A stretch of DNA of 64,000 nucleotides from Verrucomicrobiales bacterium (GTDB taxonomy: Bacteria > Verrucomicrobiota > Verrucomicrobiia > Verrucomicrobiales > V1-33), in assembly GCA_028293125.1 (NCBI GenBank), contig JAQGPJ010000052.1, positions 140,593 through 204,592 of the forward strand. Direction: 5' to 3'. The translations under genes were made by a program, and so were the position numbers. Position 1 is the stretch's first letter, and every line of letters starts with the position of its first letter. Positions 1-8,748 of this stretch are shown one piece after another. The notes beneath the pieces are model-generated. The model searched no databases, was not told the DNA's origin, and was given only the letters and a program-made list of their open reading frames with translations.

Positions 1-34
1 CAGACCGGCATGGGTTTTCCACAGCACCATTTCA

Positions 35-2236
35 TTATTCTTTGACCCGGGAAGTTTGAGATGGGGAAACAGCTGGAGTAGATTCAGGCCACGCGGCATC
101 CTCATCGTTGGACTTTTTACTGCGCTTTTTCTTGGGATTGACGGAGCTGCCGTAAACGCCGTCCTTCACGTAGGGATCACCGTAGTAGTAGTAGTAATAG
201 GCGGCTCCGCGGCGTGCCGGCATGCGGTTCATGACCACACCCGCCAGGCGTGCGTTGGATTTTCTCAGCAGGCCCACAGCCCGGAGAATGGCGCGGCGCG
301 GGGTTTTGCCATACCGCAGCACGATGCAAACCGCATTCGCCAGCGGAGCAATGGAGAGGGTATCGCTCACGGCATTGACGGGGGCGCTGTCAAAAACGAT
401 CCGGTCATACTTGGCAAGGAGCTGTGGAATCAGTTTCTCCACCCCTCCCTGGGCCAGCAGTTCCGCTGGATTGGGCGCGCGCCGGCCGGAGGGAATGAGG
501 GAAAGATTCTGCACGGCTGTGGCGCGGATGGCCTCATCCGCGGTGCACAGTCCACTGAGCACATCCGTCAGGCCGCGGAATTCCTCATTCTGCCGCACAT
601 CGCGCTCCAGCATGGTGGCGCTGAGGGCCGGACGCCGGAGGTCGGCATCAATGAGCAGGGTGCTGAGTCCCTGGGTGGCCAGCGCGGCGGCGAGATTGGT
701 GGCCGTGAAGGTTTTGCCCTCCGCCGGAACCGCGCTGGTGACCAGCAGCACCCGCCGCTGGGACTCTTCCCCCAGGAGGGAAAGAGAGGCCCGCAGGGTG
801 CGGTAGGCCTCCGCCTGGGAGCTGTTGGCATCGTCGGTCATCACGGTGCCGCCTTTGGGAATTTTGGAGGCATCGCCATCAGGCACCGCAGCCAGCACGC
901 CCAGCTCCAGAATATTCTCCGCCTCATCCACGGTGCGGATGGAGGAATCCAACCGGTCCATCAGCAGCACCAGGCCGGAGCCGAGCATAAGGGCTAATAA
1001 GCCCGCGATGGCCATGATCTTTTTGGGATTGGGACGGACCGGAATGGAATTGACCAGCGGCTCCTCAATCACCTTGTAGGGGGATTTGGCGAGGGTGGAG
1101 GTGATGTCGATCTCCTTCATGCGGGTCATGATGGAGTCGTGGAGCGAGCGGTTGGTCTCCGCATCCCGTTTCAACGCGTTGTAGGGATAGGCGATTTTAT
1201 CAAAATTGAGGGCGTCGGCTTCGGCCTTTTTCAGCTGCTCCGTGAGTTTTTGCTCCGTTTCCGTCAGACTACGGTATTGCTGGCGCAGAGCGTCCCCGGC
1301 ATTGGCCACGGCGGTTCTCAATTTGGATTTGACCTCACCCAGCTGGGCCTGGGCCTCACCGTATTTGGGGTGTTTGGATTTGTAGCGCTCCAATACACCG
1401 GCAAAAGCGGCTTCTTTATCCATGACGGCGGTGCGGGCCCGGAGCACGTCCGGCAGAACTGAGAGGCTGTTCAGTTTGAGCAGTTCGTCCACATTTTCGA
1501 TCGGAATTTGCTTCAGGGCGGCCAAATCGGATTCAATGGCGGTTCTTTGATTGGTGGCCGCGCCGACCTGGTTGTTGAGATCCTTCACACGGTCGGCCAA
1601 AACGTTCGATTTCTCATCGAGGGACACCGCTTTATACTTTTGCCGGTATTCCGCCAAGGCATTGTCGGACTCGGCCATCTTTTTTCTCAGGTCCTCCTCC
1701 TGGCCCTTGAGGGCCACGAAGGCATCCTTGGAAACTCCGGATCTGTCCGTGCCTTGGAGCAGAAAAAACTGATTCACCACCTCATTGGCCAGAGCCTGGG
1801 CTTTTTTGGGATTGTTCTCCTCGGCGACAATATCAATCAGCCGGGTATTGCGGCGCAGGGTGACTTTCAACTTCCCGTTCAGCGTGTCAACGATGACACT
1901 GTCCATGTCCCGGCCCGCCTGGCCTTTGCTTTTTTGGCTTTCCACAATCTCCTTGCCATAATTCGTGTGATTGGCCACTGCCAGCAGCACTTTATTGCTG
2001 GTAACGCTCTGCACCACAGTGTTCAGTTGATCCGTTCCTTTGATCGGAGTGGAATCCAAGCCTTCAATATTGACGAGCTTGCCCTCATCCATATCCACCT
2101 GAAGCACCGCGCGGGAGGCGTAGACCGGGGACTGCTTGGAAAGCCATGCCCATGCCCCTCCCATCATGATGGCCACAATCAGAATGATCAGCCACGAGTA
2201 ACGGAGGAACAGGTATAAATAATGAAGTGGATTCAT
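35..2236 (-). CDS. Wzc-like polysaccharide tyrosine autokinase
   Basis: Inner-membrane chain-length regulator fused to a bacterial tyrosine kinase, which controls exopolysaccharide polymerisation and export. A first membrane helix (about residues 10-28), a long coiled-coil Wzz-type periplasmic domain and a second helix (about 407-428) precede the kinase. Walker A (AEGKT, about 507), Walker A' (LLIDADLRRP, about 530) and a C-terminal run of six tyrosines (about 680) for autophosphorylation are all visible. At 733 residues it has the usual length of single-chain Wzc proteins. The frame stays open upstream to 2491, but that would overlap the neighbouring export gene, so the ATG at 2236 is chosen; no Shine-Dalgarno is seen. 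It is the last gene of a leftward export set. Confidence 0.93.
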   Translation of the reverse strand: MNPLHYLYLFLRYSWLIILIVAIMMGGAWAWLSKQSPVYASRAVLQVDMDEGKLVNIEGLDSTPIKGTDQLNTVVQSVTSNKVLLAVANHTNYGKEIVESQKSKGQAGRDMDSVIVDTLNGKLKVTLRRNTRLIDIVAEENNPKKAQALANEVVNQFFLLQGTDRSGVSKDAFVALKGQEEDLRKKMAESDNALAEYRQKYKAVSLDEKSNVLADRVKDLNNQVGAATNQRTAIESDLAALKQIPIENVDELLKLNSLSVLPDVLRARTAVMDKEAAFAGVLERYKSKHPKYGEAQAQLGEVKSKLRTAVANAGDALRQQYRSLTETEQKLTEQLKKAEADALNFDKIAYPYNALKRDAETNRSLHDSIMTRMKEIDITSTLAKSPYKVIEEPLVNSIPVRPNPKKIMAIAGLLALMLGSGLVLLMDRLDSSIRTVDEAENILELGVLAAVPDGDASKIPKGGTVMTDDANSSQAEAYRTLRASLSLLGEESQRRVLLVTSAVPAEGKTFTATNLAAALATQGLSTLLIDADLRRPALSATMLERDVRQNEEFRGLTDVLSGLCTADEAIRATAVQNLSLIPSGRRAPNPAELLAQGGVEKLIPQLLAKYDRIVFDSAPVNAVSDTLSIAPLANAVCIVLRYGKTPRRAILRAVGLLRKSNARLAGVVMNRMPARRGAAYYYYYYGDPYVKDGVYGSSVNPKKKRSKKSNDEDAAWPESTPAVSPSQTSRVKE

Positions 2237-2294
2237 GCGCTGAAAATCAGAGGGGAGGAGGGAAGCATTTAAAGCAGCCAGGCGGCATTCAAAA

Positions 2295-2870
2295 TCAGAG
2301 GAAGGATCGTCCCACAGTGACAACATCCCCGGGCAAAACCGGATAGGCGGAAGCTCCCTCGTCCGAAAGTTTGCTGCCATCCACCTTGATGAGGGTATTG
2401 CCGCGCTTGATGGTGATTTTGGACTGATTGGCTCCGCGGGTGTAGCCTCCGGACAGGCCGATGGCCTGCAACAGGGTAATTTGCTTTTCACCCTCCGGAA
2501 AATAATAGCTGTTGGGTCTTGTGACCTCGCCCAGAATCGTAAAACGCAGTCTGGCGTACTGTGCCACCCCTACGGTGACGCTGGGTTTGACCAAGTATCC
2601 ATCCTGGTATTTCAGGGAGATCAGTCTGGCTGCCCCCTCCGTGGTGAGCCCGGCAACAGGCACCTGGCCAATGAGGGGGAGGGCCACTTTGCCATCCTTG
2701 CTGATGGTGGCCTTGGCATCCAAATCCGGCTCCTGAAAGACCTTCACCTCGATGGTGTCGCTGGCCGTCAGGATATGCTCCGCCTGATTCTGGGCTGCCA
2801 GCAGTGCCGGAAAAGCCATCGCAAGGAGCAGCAAAATGAATGGGAGGGTGCGAGAAGATTGGTTTTTCAT
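2295..2870 (-). CDS. Wza-like polysaccharide biosynthesis/export protein
   Basis: Periplasmic/outer-membrane export component of 191 residues. A signal peptide (about 1-25, ending LLAAQ) is followed by a Poly_export domain starting near 'ASDTIEVKVFQEPDLD' and one SLBB-type domain in the C-terminal half. In Wza/Wzc systems this protein builds the outer-membrane channel through which the polymer leaves. It is short relative to E. coli Wza (about 380 residues) and lacks the long C-terminal extension, as is common in short OPX proteins. It lies 58 bp upstream of the Wzc-like kinase and 17 bp downstream of a beta-barrel gene, so the three are probably one operon. Confidence 0.9.
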   Translation of the reverse strand: MKNQSSRTLPFILLLLAMAFPALLAAQNQAEHILTASDTIEVKVFQEPDLDAKATISKDGKVALPLIGQVPVAGLTTEGAARLISLKYQDGYLVKPSVTVGVAQYARLRFTILGEVTRPNSYYFPEGEKQITLLQAIGLSGGYTRGANQSKITIKRGNTLIKVDGSKLSDEGASAYPVLPGDVVTVGRSFL

Positions 2871-2887
2871 GAGGGAATCCCGTGAAT

Positions 2888-4369
2888 TTAAAAAGATAAC
2901 GCAACTTGGATGCCAATCTGGTTTCCAACGTAGGTGCGGCCGTTTTCGCCATCGGAATCATTGTCCCGGTGCTCGTAAAACACTCCAAGGGTGGTCCGGG
3001 AATTGGGCAGATAGTTGAAAGCAGTGCGGGTGTACCAGTAATTCTCATCCCGGCTGACTCCAGAGGCACCTGTGGCCTCGTAGGACGCGCGCTCGTATCC
3101 GCAGTTCAGAGAAAACAGGAATTTTTCCCCGAGGGACTGTTCAATCCCCAGGTTCACATAATTCCGTTCGATCGAGGTTTCCGCGGAGACGGCGGAGGTG
3201 TCCACCATCCGGCCGGTATCCAGTTTCAGAACCGTGCGCTCGCGCATCTGATACTCAGCTTCAATGTTGAAGCTGGGATTCACGGCGTCACCCTCGGAGG
3301 ATGCGCCGTCATATTGACGGAACTCCACCCCGCCATCGGCGGAGAGTTTCAGTTTTTCGGTGGCTTCGTATCTCAGCGTGAGCAGTGCCTCCTGATATTT
3401 CTGCGTGGGATTGTTGTCCGAGTCCAGATATCCGTATCCCCCGGCAACCCCCAAAATGGTCCTCTCAGTGGCCTTGTAGCCAAGCCCCAGGCGGCCGTAA
3501 AAATTTTGAGAATTGCGAAGCCCCGACTCGTAAAACACGCCCTGGTAACGCAGCACCGATGTAAGGATGGTTTTGGAGCCCAGATCATGGGAGGCGGTGG
3601 CGGAGGCGGAGATCAGATCCCGTTGGGCATACTGCACCCCCTCACGCTCGGCGGCGGAGGTGCGCTGGGCTCCCGAGCCTGAGAACTGTCCCAGGAGACC
3701 TTCGGCGCCTCCGGAGAGGTGCGCATAAAAGGCGGCCAGACCCAGCCGGGTGCTGGGAAGATCCAAGGCCATCCCGAGGCGTGCGGCGTGATTCACCCCA
3801 TCCAGATCCGAGTGATCAAGGTATTTGAATCCGGTGGCCCCGTAGGCAGCGTAAAAGGATCCGTCGCCACTTTCAACGGGCGCAAATTCCACTCCCAGCC
3901 GGGCCATCATGATGATGTCGTCCGACTTTTCACTGTCCAGCAGAAAAATATTATCGTCAAAAATGCCGGCCACCGCTCCTTTGAAAACCAATCCTCCTTT
4001 TTCCGGCTCGCTGTTCTTTAGGGATTCGGTTGCCACCTCCCCGGCACCCTCAGTGGCGATATCGGCAACCTCGGAGGCAACCTCCGCTGCCCCCAGGCCG
4101 GAATCCGCTGTTGAGGCCCTTGAGGATTGGGCGTCATTGCCGGTATTGTCCACCGCATCCACCGCCAGGGAGTCCGTGGAGATTTCGGCTGGCTTGGACG
4201 GATCCGTGAGCACCATCTGGCCATGGAGGGCGGCCATGGGAGAGAAAGCCATGGAAAGACAGCCCAGTCGGACCATGCCCGTGGACAGGGAACCGAATTT
4301 CCGCCTGGGGCTAAAATCAGACCGCCCGCCGTCCGGGCGGGCAGTGGAAGGGGAGAAACGTGAAGGCAT
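2888..4369 (-). CDS. Outer-membrane beta-barrel protein of the exopolysaccharide locus
   Basis: A 493-residue protein with an N-terminal hydrophobic export signal ending near MAALHGQ, an acidic/alanine-rich linker, then a long series of alternating amphipathic strands (for example 'LGLGYKATERTILGVAGGYGYL') ending in an aromatic residue (QVALSF), the usual signature of an outer-membrane barrel. A barrel next to short Wza and Wzc genes may be the outer-membrane pore that short OPX proteins lack; this is inference from position. The ATG at 4369 is preferred over a TTG at 4408. First gene of the presumed leftward operon. Confidence 0.75.
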   Translation of the reverse strand: MPSRFSPSTARPDGGRSDFSPRRKFGSLSTGMVRLGCLSMAFSPMAALHGQMVLTDPSKPAEISTDSLAVDAVDNTGNDAQSSRASTADSGLGAAEVASEVADIATEGAGEVATESLKNSEPEKGGLVFKGAVAGIFDDNIFLLDSEKSDDIIMMARLGVEFAPVESGDGSFYAAYGATGFKYLDHSDLDGVNHAARLGMALDLPSTRLGLAAFYAHLSGGAEGLLGQFSGSGAQRTSAAEREGVQYAQRDLISASATASHDLGSKTILTSVLRYQGVFYESGLRNSQNFYGRLGLGYKATERTILGVAGGYGYLDSDNNPTQKYQEALLTLRYEATEKLKLSADGGVEFRQYDGASSEGDAVNPSFNIEAEYQMRERTVLKLDTGRMVDTSAVSAETSIERNYVNLGIEQSLGEKFLFSLNCGYERASYEATGASGVSRDENYWYTRTAFNYLPNSRTTLGVFYEHRDNDSDGENGRTYVGNQIGIQVALSF

Positions 4370-5262
4370 AGCTGGTAACTGGTTATATCTGAACGCGATG
4401 GGGCACAACCGATATTTTTTGCAGGGTTTCCTTACAGTTCCGGTTGGTCATAGGAAGAAGCCTTATCTGTGGAATATCCCACTGCAGGGCAGCCTCCGGG
4501 GAAACGGAGCTTGATTTTTTGCTTTTTAGGAGCTTCGCCTTCCACAATTGGCCCGAAGGGCCAGTGGCGGGGGATCTAAAGGCTGGAGGATGGTGTCAAA
4601 TGCGGCATTGCTTGGGAAAAAGGATGGTTTTACTGTTTTAAAAATCAGTCAATTAGCGGGGATAGATAAGCGTGAATAAGCAGGGAACGGTGGCGTTGCC
4701 AGCCATTGACATGCGAACAGGTGTTCAAATATAACCTGTTATTCTTAATAAAATTCAAAAGTCCAGCTCGCAGTCCGGTGGAATCATCATAATTTCTCCA
4801 TGAAATCAACGGGTCTGCTGCCGTTCAGCTGGATTTTTAAGGGCTTTTGTTTTAAACATCCTTTATGCAGCTAAGCTGTTCGACAGATGGGTGGAATGCG
4901 GGAAGATGCCCGCTCTGCACGGCATGGCGTAATTTCCAGGAAATGGGGTGGGGTCTGCTCATAACCAAACCGAAACGCCCCTGAGCAGGTCTGCGGTATA
5001 CGGAATGGCGTTGAGCTCAAGGCTGCAAAAGCCGGGTCAGCAAGCTCCTTTTTCCTGCTGTGAGCCATGTTCCGTCCATACCGAAATTTTCGTAAATTCG
5101 CTGTATCTGTTCGCGTAATCAGTTCGGCTTCAACGATTTTATACCGGAGGCGGCAGTGATATTATTACCATGGCATGAATGGTGCTGGAATCAACGTGGG
5201 GGACCCTCTAAAAATGGATAATTGGGTTGACTCCGATAAGCCCGACATTATTATCGCCTTGC
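4370..5262. other. Intergenic region with no recognisable gene
   Basis: About 890 bp, more AT-rich in its middle (around 4600-4860), separating the leftward polysaccharide operon from the rightward secreted-protein genes. It must hold both divergent promoters. I see no convincing sigma-70 boxes, no RNA gene and no long repeat. Short open frames here have no protein-like composition. Confidence 0.5.
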
Positions 5263-5418
5263 ATGAAAACTAAAACTTGTCACCGTTCAATACTCGCCTT
5301 GCTCGTTTTGGGTGTGGTTTCCGTCACCCTCAGCACCTCCGCCCAAGCCGGCAACCGCAGGACCAGTGTGGCCCCGATCTTGATCAAAGTCGAAAAGCCC
5401 TTCATCAGCAACCCGTAA
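5263..5418 (+). CDS. Small secreted peptide
   Basis: A 51-residue open frame beginning MKTKTCHRS, with a clear Sec signal peptide (hydrophobic core LALLVLGVVSVTL, cleavage near AQA-G) and a short basic mature part of about 25 residues. A longer frame starts at a TTG at 5227, but the internal ATG directly precedes the signal sequence. It sits 79 bp upstream of the PEP-CTERM-like gene. I do not recognise the family; the signal peptide is the only functional evidence. Confidence 0.5.
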   Translation: MKTKTCHRSILALLVLGVVSVTLSTSAQAGNRRTSVAPILIKVEKPFISNP

Positions 5419-5497
5419 TCCTCGGGCTGTTGGGCCTGATCCGTGGGTCAGACTCCTTTTGCGCACCCCCATCCTCAATAAAACCACCCACTTATAA

Positions 5498-6286
5498 ATG
5501 AAAAAAATTCTGTCCCTTGGCGTGCTCTGCTCGCTCTTCGCCCTTCCGGCGGTCAGCAAGGCTGACTTCCTCTATAATTTCAACAGTGCCACCCCCAACG
5601 GTGGCACGGCCAATTTCGCTCCCCAGGATGGTTGGTCCATCAATGACAGCACTGAGGACCTGAGTTTCCTGGTGGAGACCGCCCCCGGAGACAATGCTGT
5701 GGCTCTGGGCGGCTATCTGTCCGCTCCATCAGTGGGTGCGGTGAATCTGACGCATACAGCTGGTGAAACGCTGGACGGCGGCACCTTTTCGGTCGATTTC
5801 GCGCTGATCAACAGAGACAGCACTGATCCGGGCAACTTCTTCAATGAGGATGACTCCTTCAGCATCAATCTGTCCGGTACAGAGGGGCTCAACTACACCT
5901 TGACGCTGATTCCGAGCGCCACGGAGAACATCCGGGAAATTCTGTCGACGAACAGCACGGACACCGGAGGTATCCTAACCAACGACGCCACTGATGCGGG
6001 TTCCTACACGCTGAGCATTTCCTTCACCGCCAGCGGTGCGGATCTGAACTATGTGGCTCAGGTCATCGGGAGCACCACCGGCACTTTCACTGGTACCCTC
6101 GCCGGTGCGGCCACTTCCCAGCTGACCAGCTTCGGAGTGACTTTTGACACTACCGATCCTAATCCTGCGAACGCCGGCTCCAACTACATTCTGGTGGACA
6201 ACTTCGCTTTTGTCCCCGAAGCCGGAACCGCCGCCCTCAGCCTGATGGCTGTTGGTGCGCTGAGTCTGCGCCGCCGCCGCCGCTAA
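5498..6286 (+). CDS. PEP-CTERM-like sorted surface protein
   Basis: A 262-residue exported protein. Residues 1-22 are a signal peptide; the body is Thr/Ser/Asp-rich and beta-strand-like. The C-terminus has the tripartite PEP-CTERM layout: a short motif (VPEAGTAAL, with PEA where the family usually has PEP), a hydrophobic helix and a terminal arginine cluster (RRRRR). Such proteins are processed by an exosortase and are usually encoded by exopolysaccharide-producing bacteria, matching the adjacent export locus. No exosortase gene lies in this window. A strong terminator follows. Confidence 0.88.
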   Translation: MKKILSLGVLCSLFALPAVSKADFLYNFNSATPNGGTANFAPQDGWSINDSTEDLSFLVETAPGDNAVALGGYLSAPSVGAVNLTHTAGETLDGGTFSVDFALINRDSTDPGNFFNEDDSFSINLSGTEGLNYTLTLIPSATENIREILSTNSTDTGGILTNDATDAGSYTLSISFTASGADLNYVAQVIGSTTGTFTGTLAGAATSQLTSFGVTFDTTDPNPANAGSNYILVDNFAFVPEAGTAALSLMAVGALSLRRRRR

Positions 6287-6320
6287 TTGCGGCTTTGAGC
6301 TGACATCCAGTTAATACCCG

Positions 6321-6366
6321 GAGCGGGAATAGTTCAGGAAATCCTGAATTATTCCCGCTCTTTTTT
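6321..6366 (+). terminator. Rho-independent terminator after the PEP-CTERM-like gene
   Basis: A near-perfect hairpin (arms GAGCGGGAATAgTTCAGG and CCTGAAtTATTCCCGCTC around an AAAT loop) is followed directly by six T. It lies 35 bp past the stop codon of the PEP-CTERM-like gene. Confidence 0.9.
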
Positions 6367-6513
6367 GGCCAAAATAAGGCCTGCCTATCAAGAGCCGGTG
6401 AAAAAGAGCGGGCGAAAAAAATCTTTTAAAGTTATAAGTATTCTTTAATATTCAGTACCGCTTAAAAAACAAAATTGCTCCTTTATAAGGGATTTCCCGT
6501 CGTGGGCTGTTAT

Positions 6514-8082
6514 TTATCCCTGCCGCACACCATTCACCAGCCGGGATAGTTTCAGAGGATTGGACTCCTGAAGGGCCGGAGGAAGCAGAGCGTCGCCGCA
6601 GTCCTGCCAGCAGACGTGGCGGGTGAAGCGGAGAATGGCGGCACCGCCCACGCTGGTGGTGCGTCCGTCGGAAGTGGCAGGCCAAGGACCGCCATGGACA
6701 ATGCTCTGGTTGACCTCCAAGCCAGTGGGCACTCCGGCTCCCAGGAGGCGGCCAGCTTTGGTTTCGAGGATAGCCATCAGGTCCTTTTGCAGGGGGACAT
6801 CAGAAGCTGCGCCATGCACGGTGGCAGTGAGCTGCCCCTCCATGGAGCGCGCCACCTCCAAGATTTCATTGGGGCCATTGGCGGCGATGAGCAGGGTGGC
6901 GGGACCGAAGACCTCGCCGGTCAGGCCGGCATCGGCCAGCACCGCTTTGACGGTGGTGGCATAGAGGCCGGCTCCGCCGGAGCTGCCGGGGGATTCCAGT
7001 TCGAGTAAGGTGGAAACCCCTTCATGTCCTGCCAAGGCGGCTCGTTTGGAAAGGTAATTGGTATGGATACCGGCATTCAGCATGGTGCCGGGCAGGGCAG
7101 CGGCAAGCGCCGACTGCAGGGCTTCCTGAAACGGCTGGATATCTGAATTCCGGTCATAAATCACCAGTCCGGGACAGGTGCAGAATTGCCCGACGCCCGC
7201 CGTCACGGAGGCGGCAAGAGCGCTGCCTAAAGCGGCACCGCGTTCCGCCAAGGCACCGGAGAGCACAAAGACAGGATTCACACTGCTCATCTCCGCATAG
7301 ACCGGGATGGGCTGCGGGCGCTCCGCCGCGGCTTTGGCCAGGGCGGTGCCACCGGCGCGGGAGCCGGTGAAGCCAACCGCCTGCACCAGCGGGTGCCGCA
7401 CGAGAGCGGTGCCCACCTCCAGCCCGGCATCATAGAGCATGGAGAACACACCCTCCGGAAGGTTGTGGCTGCGGGCCGCCTCAACCACGGCTCCGGCCAC
7501 CAGGCCGGCAGTGCCGGGATGGGCGGCGTGGGCTTTGACAATGACCGGGCAGCCCGCCGCGAGGGCGGAGGCGGTGTCGCCGCCGGCGGTGGAGTAGGCG
7601 AGGGGAAAATTGCTGGCTCCGAACACCACCACCGGCCCCAGCGGGCGCAGCATGGAGCGGGTGTCCGGCTTGGGAAGCGGCGTGCGGGCGGGATCCGCAT
7701 GATCGATGCGGGCATCCACCCACGATCCCTCCTCCACCATCCCTGCGAACAGGCGCAGCTGGCCGCAGGTGCGGGCGGTTTCGCCTTTGATGCGGGCCTC
7801 CGGCAGGCCGGTCTCCGCCATGGCGCGGTCGGTCAGGGTTTGGCCCAGGGCTTCAATATTGGCGGCGATGGTCCGCAGAAAGGCTCCGCGCACCTGTCCC
7901 GGCAGATCGCGGAAGGCGGGAAAGGCCTGCCCGGCCAGCCGGGCGGCGGCCTCCACGTCATCCGGGGAGGCGCTGTGGAAGGTCCCCGGCAGATCGGCGC
8001 CGGTGGAGGCCTGTTTGCCGGTGAAGGTGGCGCCGCCGGAGGCCGCGCGCTGATAGCCAATATAGGAAAGTCCGGAAAGCAT
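6514..8082 (-). CDS. Aldehyde dehydrogenase, alpha-ketoglutaric semialdehyde (2,5-dioxovalerate) type
   Basis: NAD(P)-dependent oxidation of an aldehyde to a carboxylate. Over its 522 residues the sequence follows the KGSADH branch of the ALDH superfamily: N-terminal 'TGADLPGTFHSASPDDVEAA', cofactor-binding segment 'GPVVVFGASNFPLAYS', catalytic glutamate in VYAEMSSVNPVF (about 264) and nucleophilic cysteine in GQFCTCPG (about 300). Family members act at the end of pentose or hydroxyproline degradation, producing 2-oxoglutarate; the substrate here cannot be fixed from sequence. No pathway partners are adjacent, so it looks monocistronic. Confidence 0.9.
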   Translation of the reverse strand: MLSGLSYIGYQRAASGGATFTGKQASTGADLPGTFHSASPDDVEAAARLAGQAFPAFRDLPGQVRGAFLRTIAANIEALGQTLTDRAMAETGLPEARIKGETARTCGQLRLFAGMVEEGSWVDARIDHADPARTPLPKPDTRSMLRPLGPVVVFGASNFPLAYSTAGGDTASALAAGCPVIVKAHAAHPGTAGLVAGAVVEAARSHNLPEGVFSMLYDAGLEVGTALVRHPLVQAVGFTGSRAGGTALAKAAAERPQPIPVYAEMSSVNPVFVLSGALAERGAALGSALAASVTAGVGQFCTCPGLVIYDRNSDIQPFQEALQSALAAALPGTMLNAGIHTNYLSKRAALAGHEGVSTLLELESPGSSGGAGLYATTVKAVLADAGLTGEVFGPATLLIAANGPNEILEVARSMEGQLTATVHGAASDVPLQKDLMAILETKAGRLLGAGVPTGLEVNQSIVHGGPWPATSDGRTTSVGGAAILRFTRHVCWQDCGDALLPPALQESNPLKLSRLVNGVRQG

Positions 8083-8330
8083 GGGGTGGAGGCGGTTGGG
8101 GATAATGGGCTCTTTCTAGTCTGAAGGGGAACGGGAATGCGGAAGCGGCGTCAGCGCAACTTTTACGATGGATTATGCTGACTTTGCCACGGGGGAAGTC
8201 TCCGGATTCAGGTGGAATTCACCACGCGCCGCAATGGCTGGTGTTCCTTCAAAGCCCAGCCGCCCGAGGCAATTTTTTAAGTGGAAACTCATTGCCCGCC
8301 GCCGGGCTGCTCTGATAGTCCAGCACCCGT

Positions 8331-8660
8331 ATGTCCGACACGCCGACGCCGACACCTGATTCCCAGCGCATCCACAGCGAGGAATTCCTGCATGAACTCA
8401 TGCGGCGGCAGCTGCGGCTGTCGGCCTCCTGCGCCGTGGCCTTCCTGGTGGTGCTGATTGGAGTGCCGCTGGCGAATTACTTCGCTCCGGACTTCATGGC
8501 CCAACGCGTGGGCGGCTTCACCCTCACTTGGCTGGTGCTGGGGGTGCTTTTCTTTCCCTTCGTCTGGATCATCGCCCGCGTCTTCATCACCCGCTCCATC
8601 GCTCTGGAGGAATCGGAGGTGAGGAACGCCGCCGCGCCGGTCTCCAAGCCTGAAGCCTGA
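8331..8660 (+). CDS. DUF485 membrane protein paired with symporter
   Basis: A 109-residue protein with a charged N-terminus, two membrane helices (about 36-56 and 62-88) and a short cytoplasmic tail. This matches DUF485/YjcH, the small protein habitually encoded just upstream of ActP-type acetate symporters, as here (88 bp gap). It is presumed to assist or regulate the transporter; the mechanism is unknown in the family. Confidence 0.85.
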   Translation: MSDTPTPTPDSQRIHSEEFLHELMRRQLRLSASCAVAFLVVLIGVPLANYFAPDFMAQRVGGFTLTWLVLGVLFFPFVWIIARVFITRSIALEESEVRNAAAPVSKPEA

Positions 8661-8748
8661 AGCGTGATGCGGGCCTGATCCGATCTGACCTGACCTGTCC
8701 GGATTGAAGCTCATTCCGCTTTCGCCGGCTCCCCCCCCTTTCCGTCCC

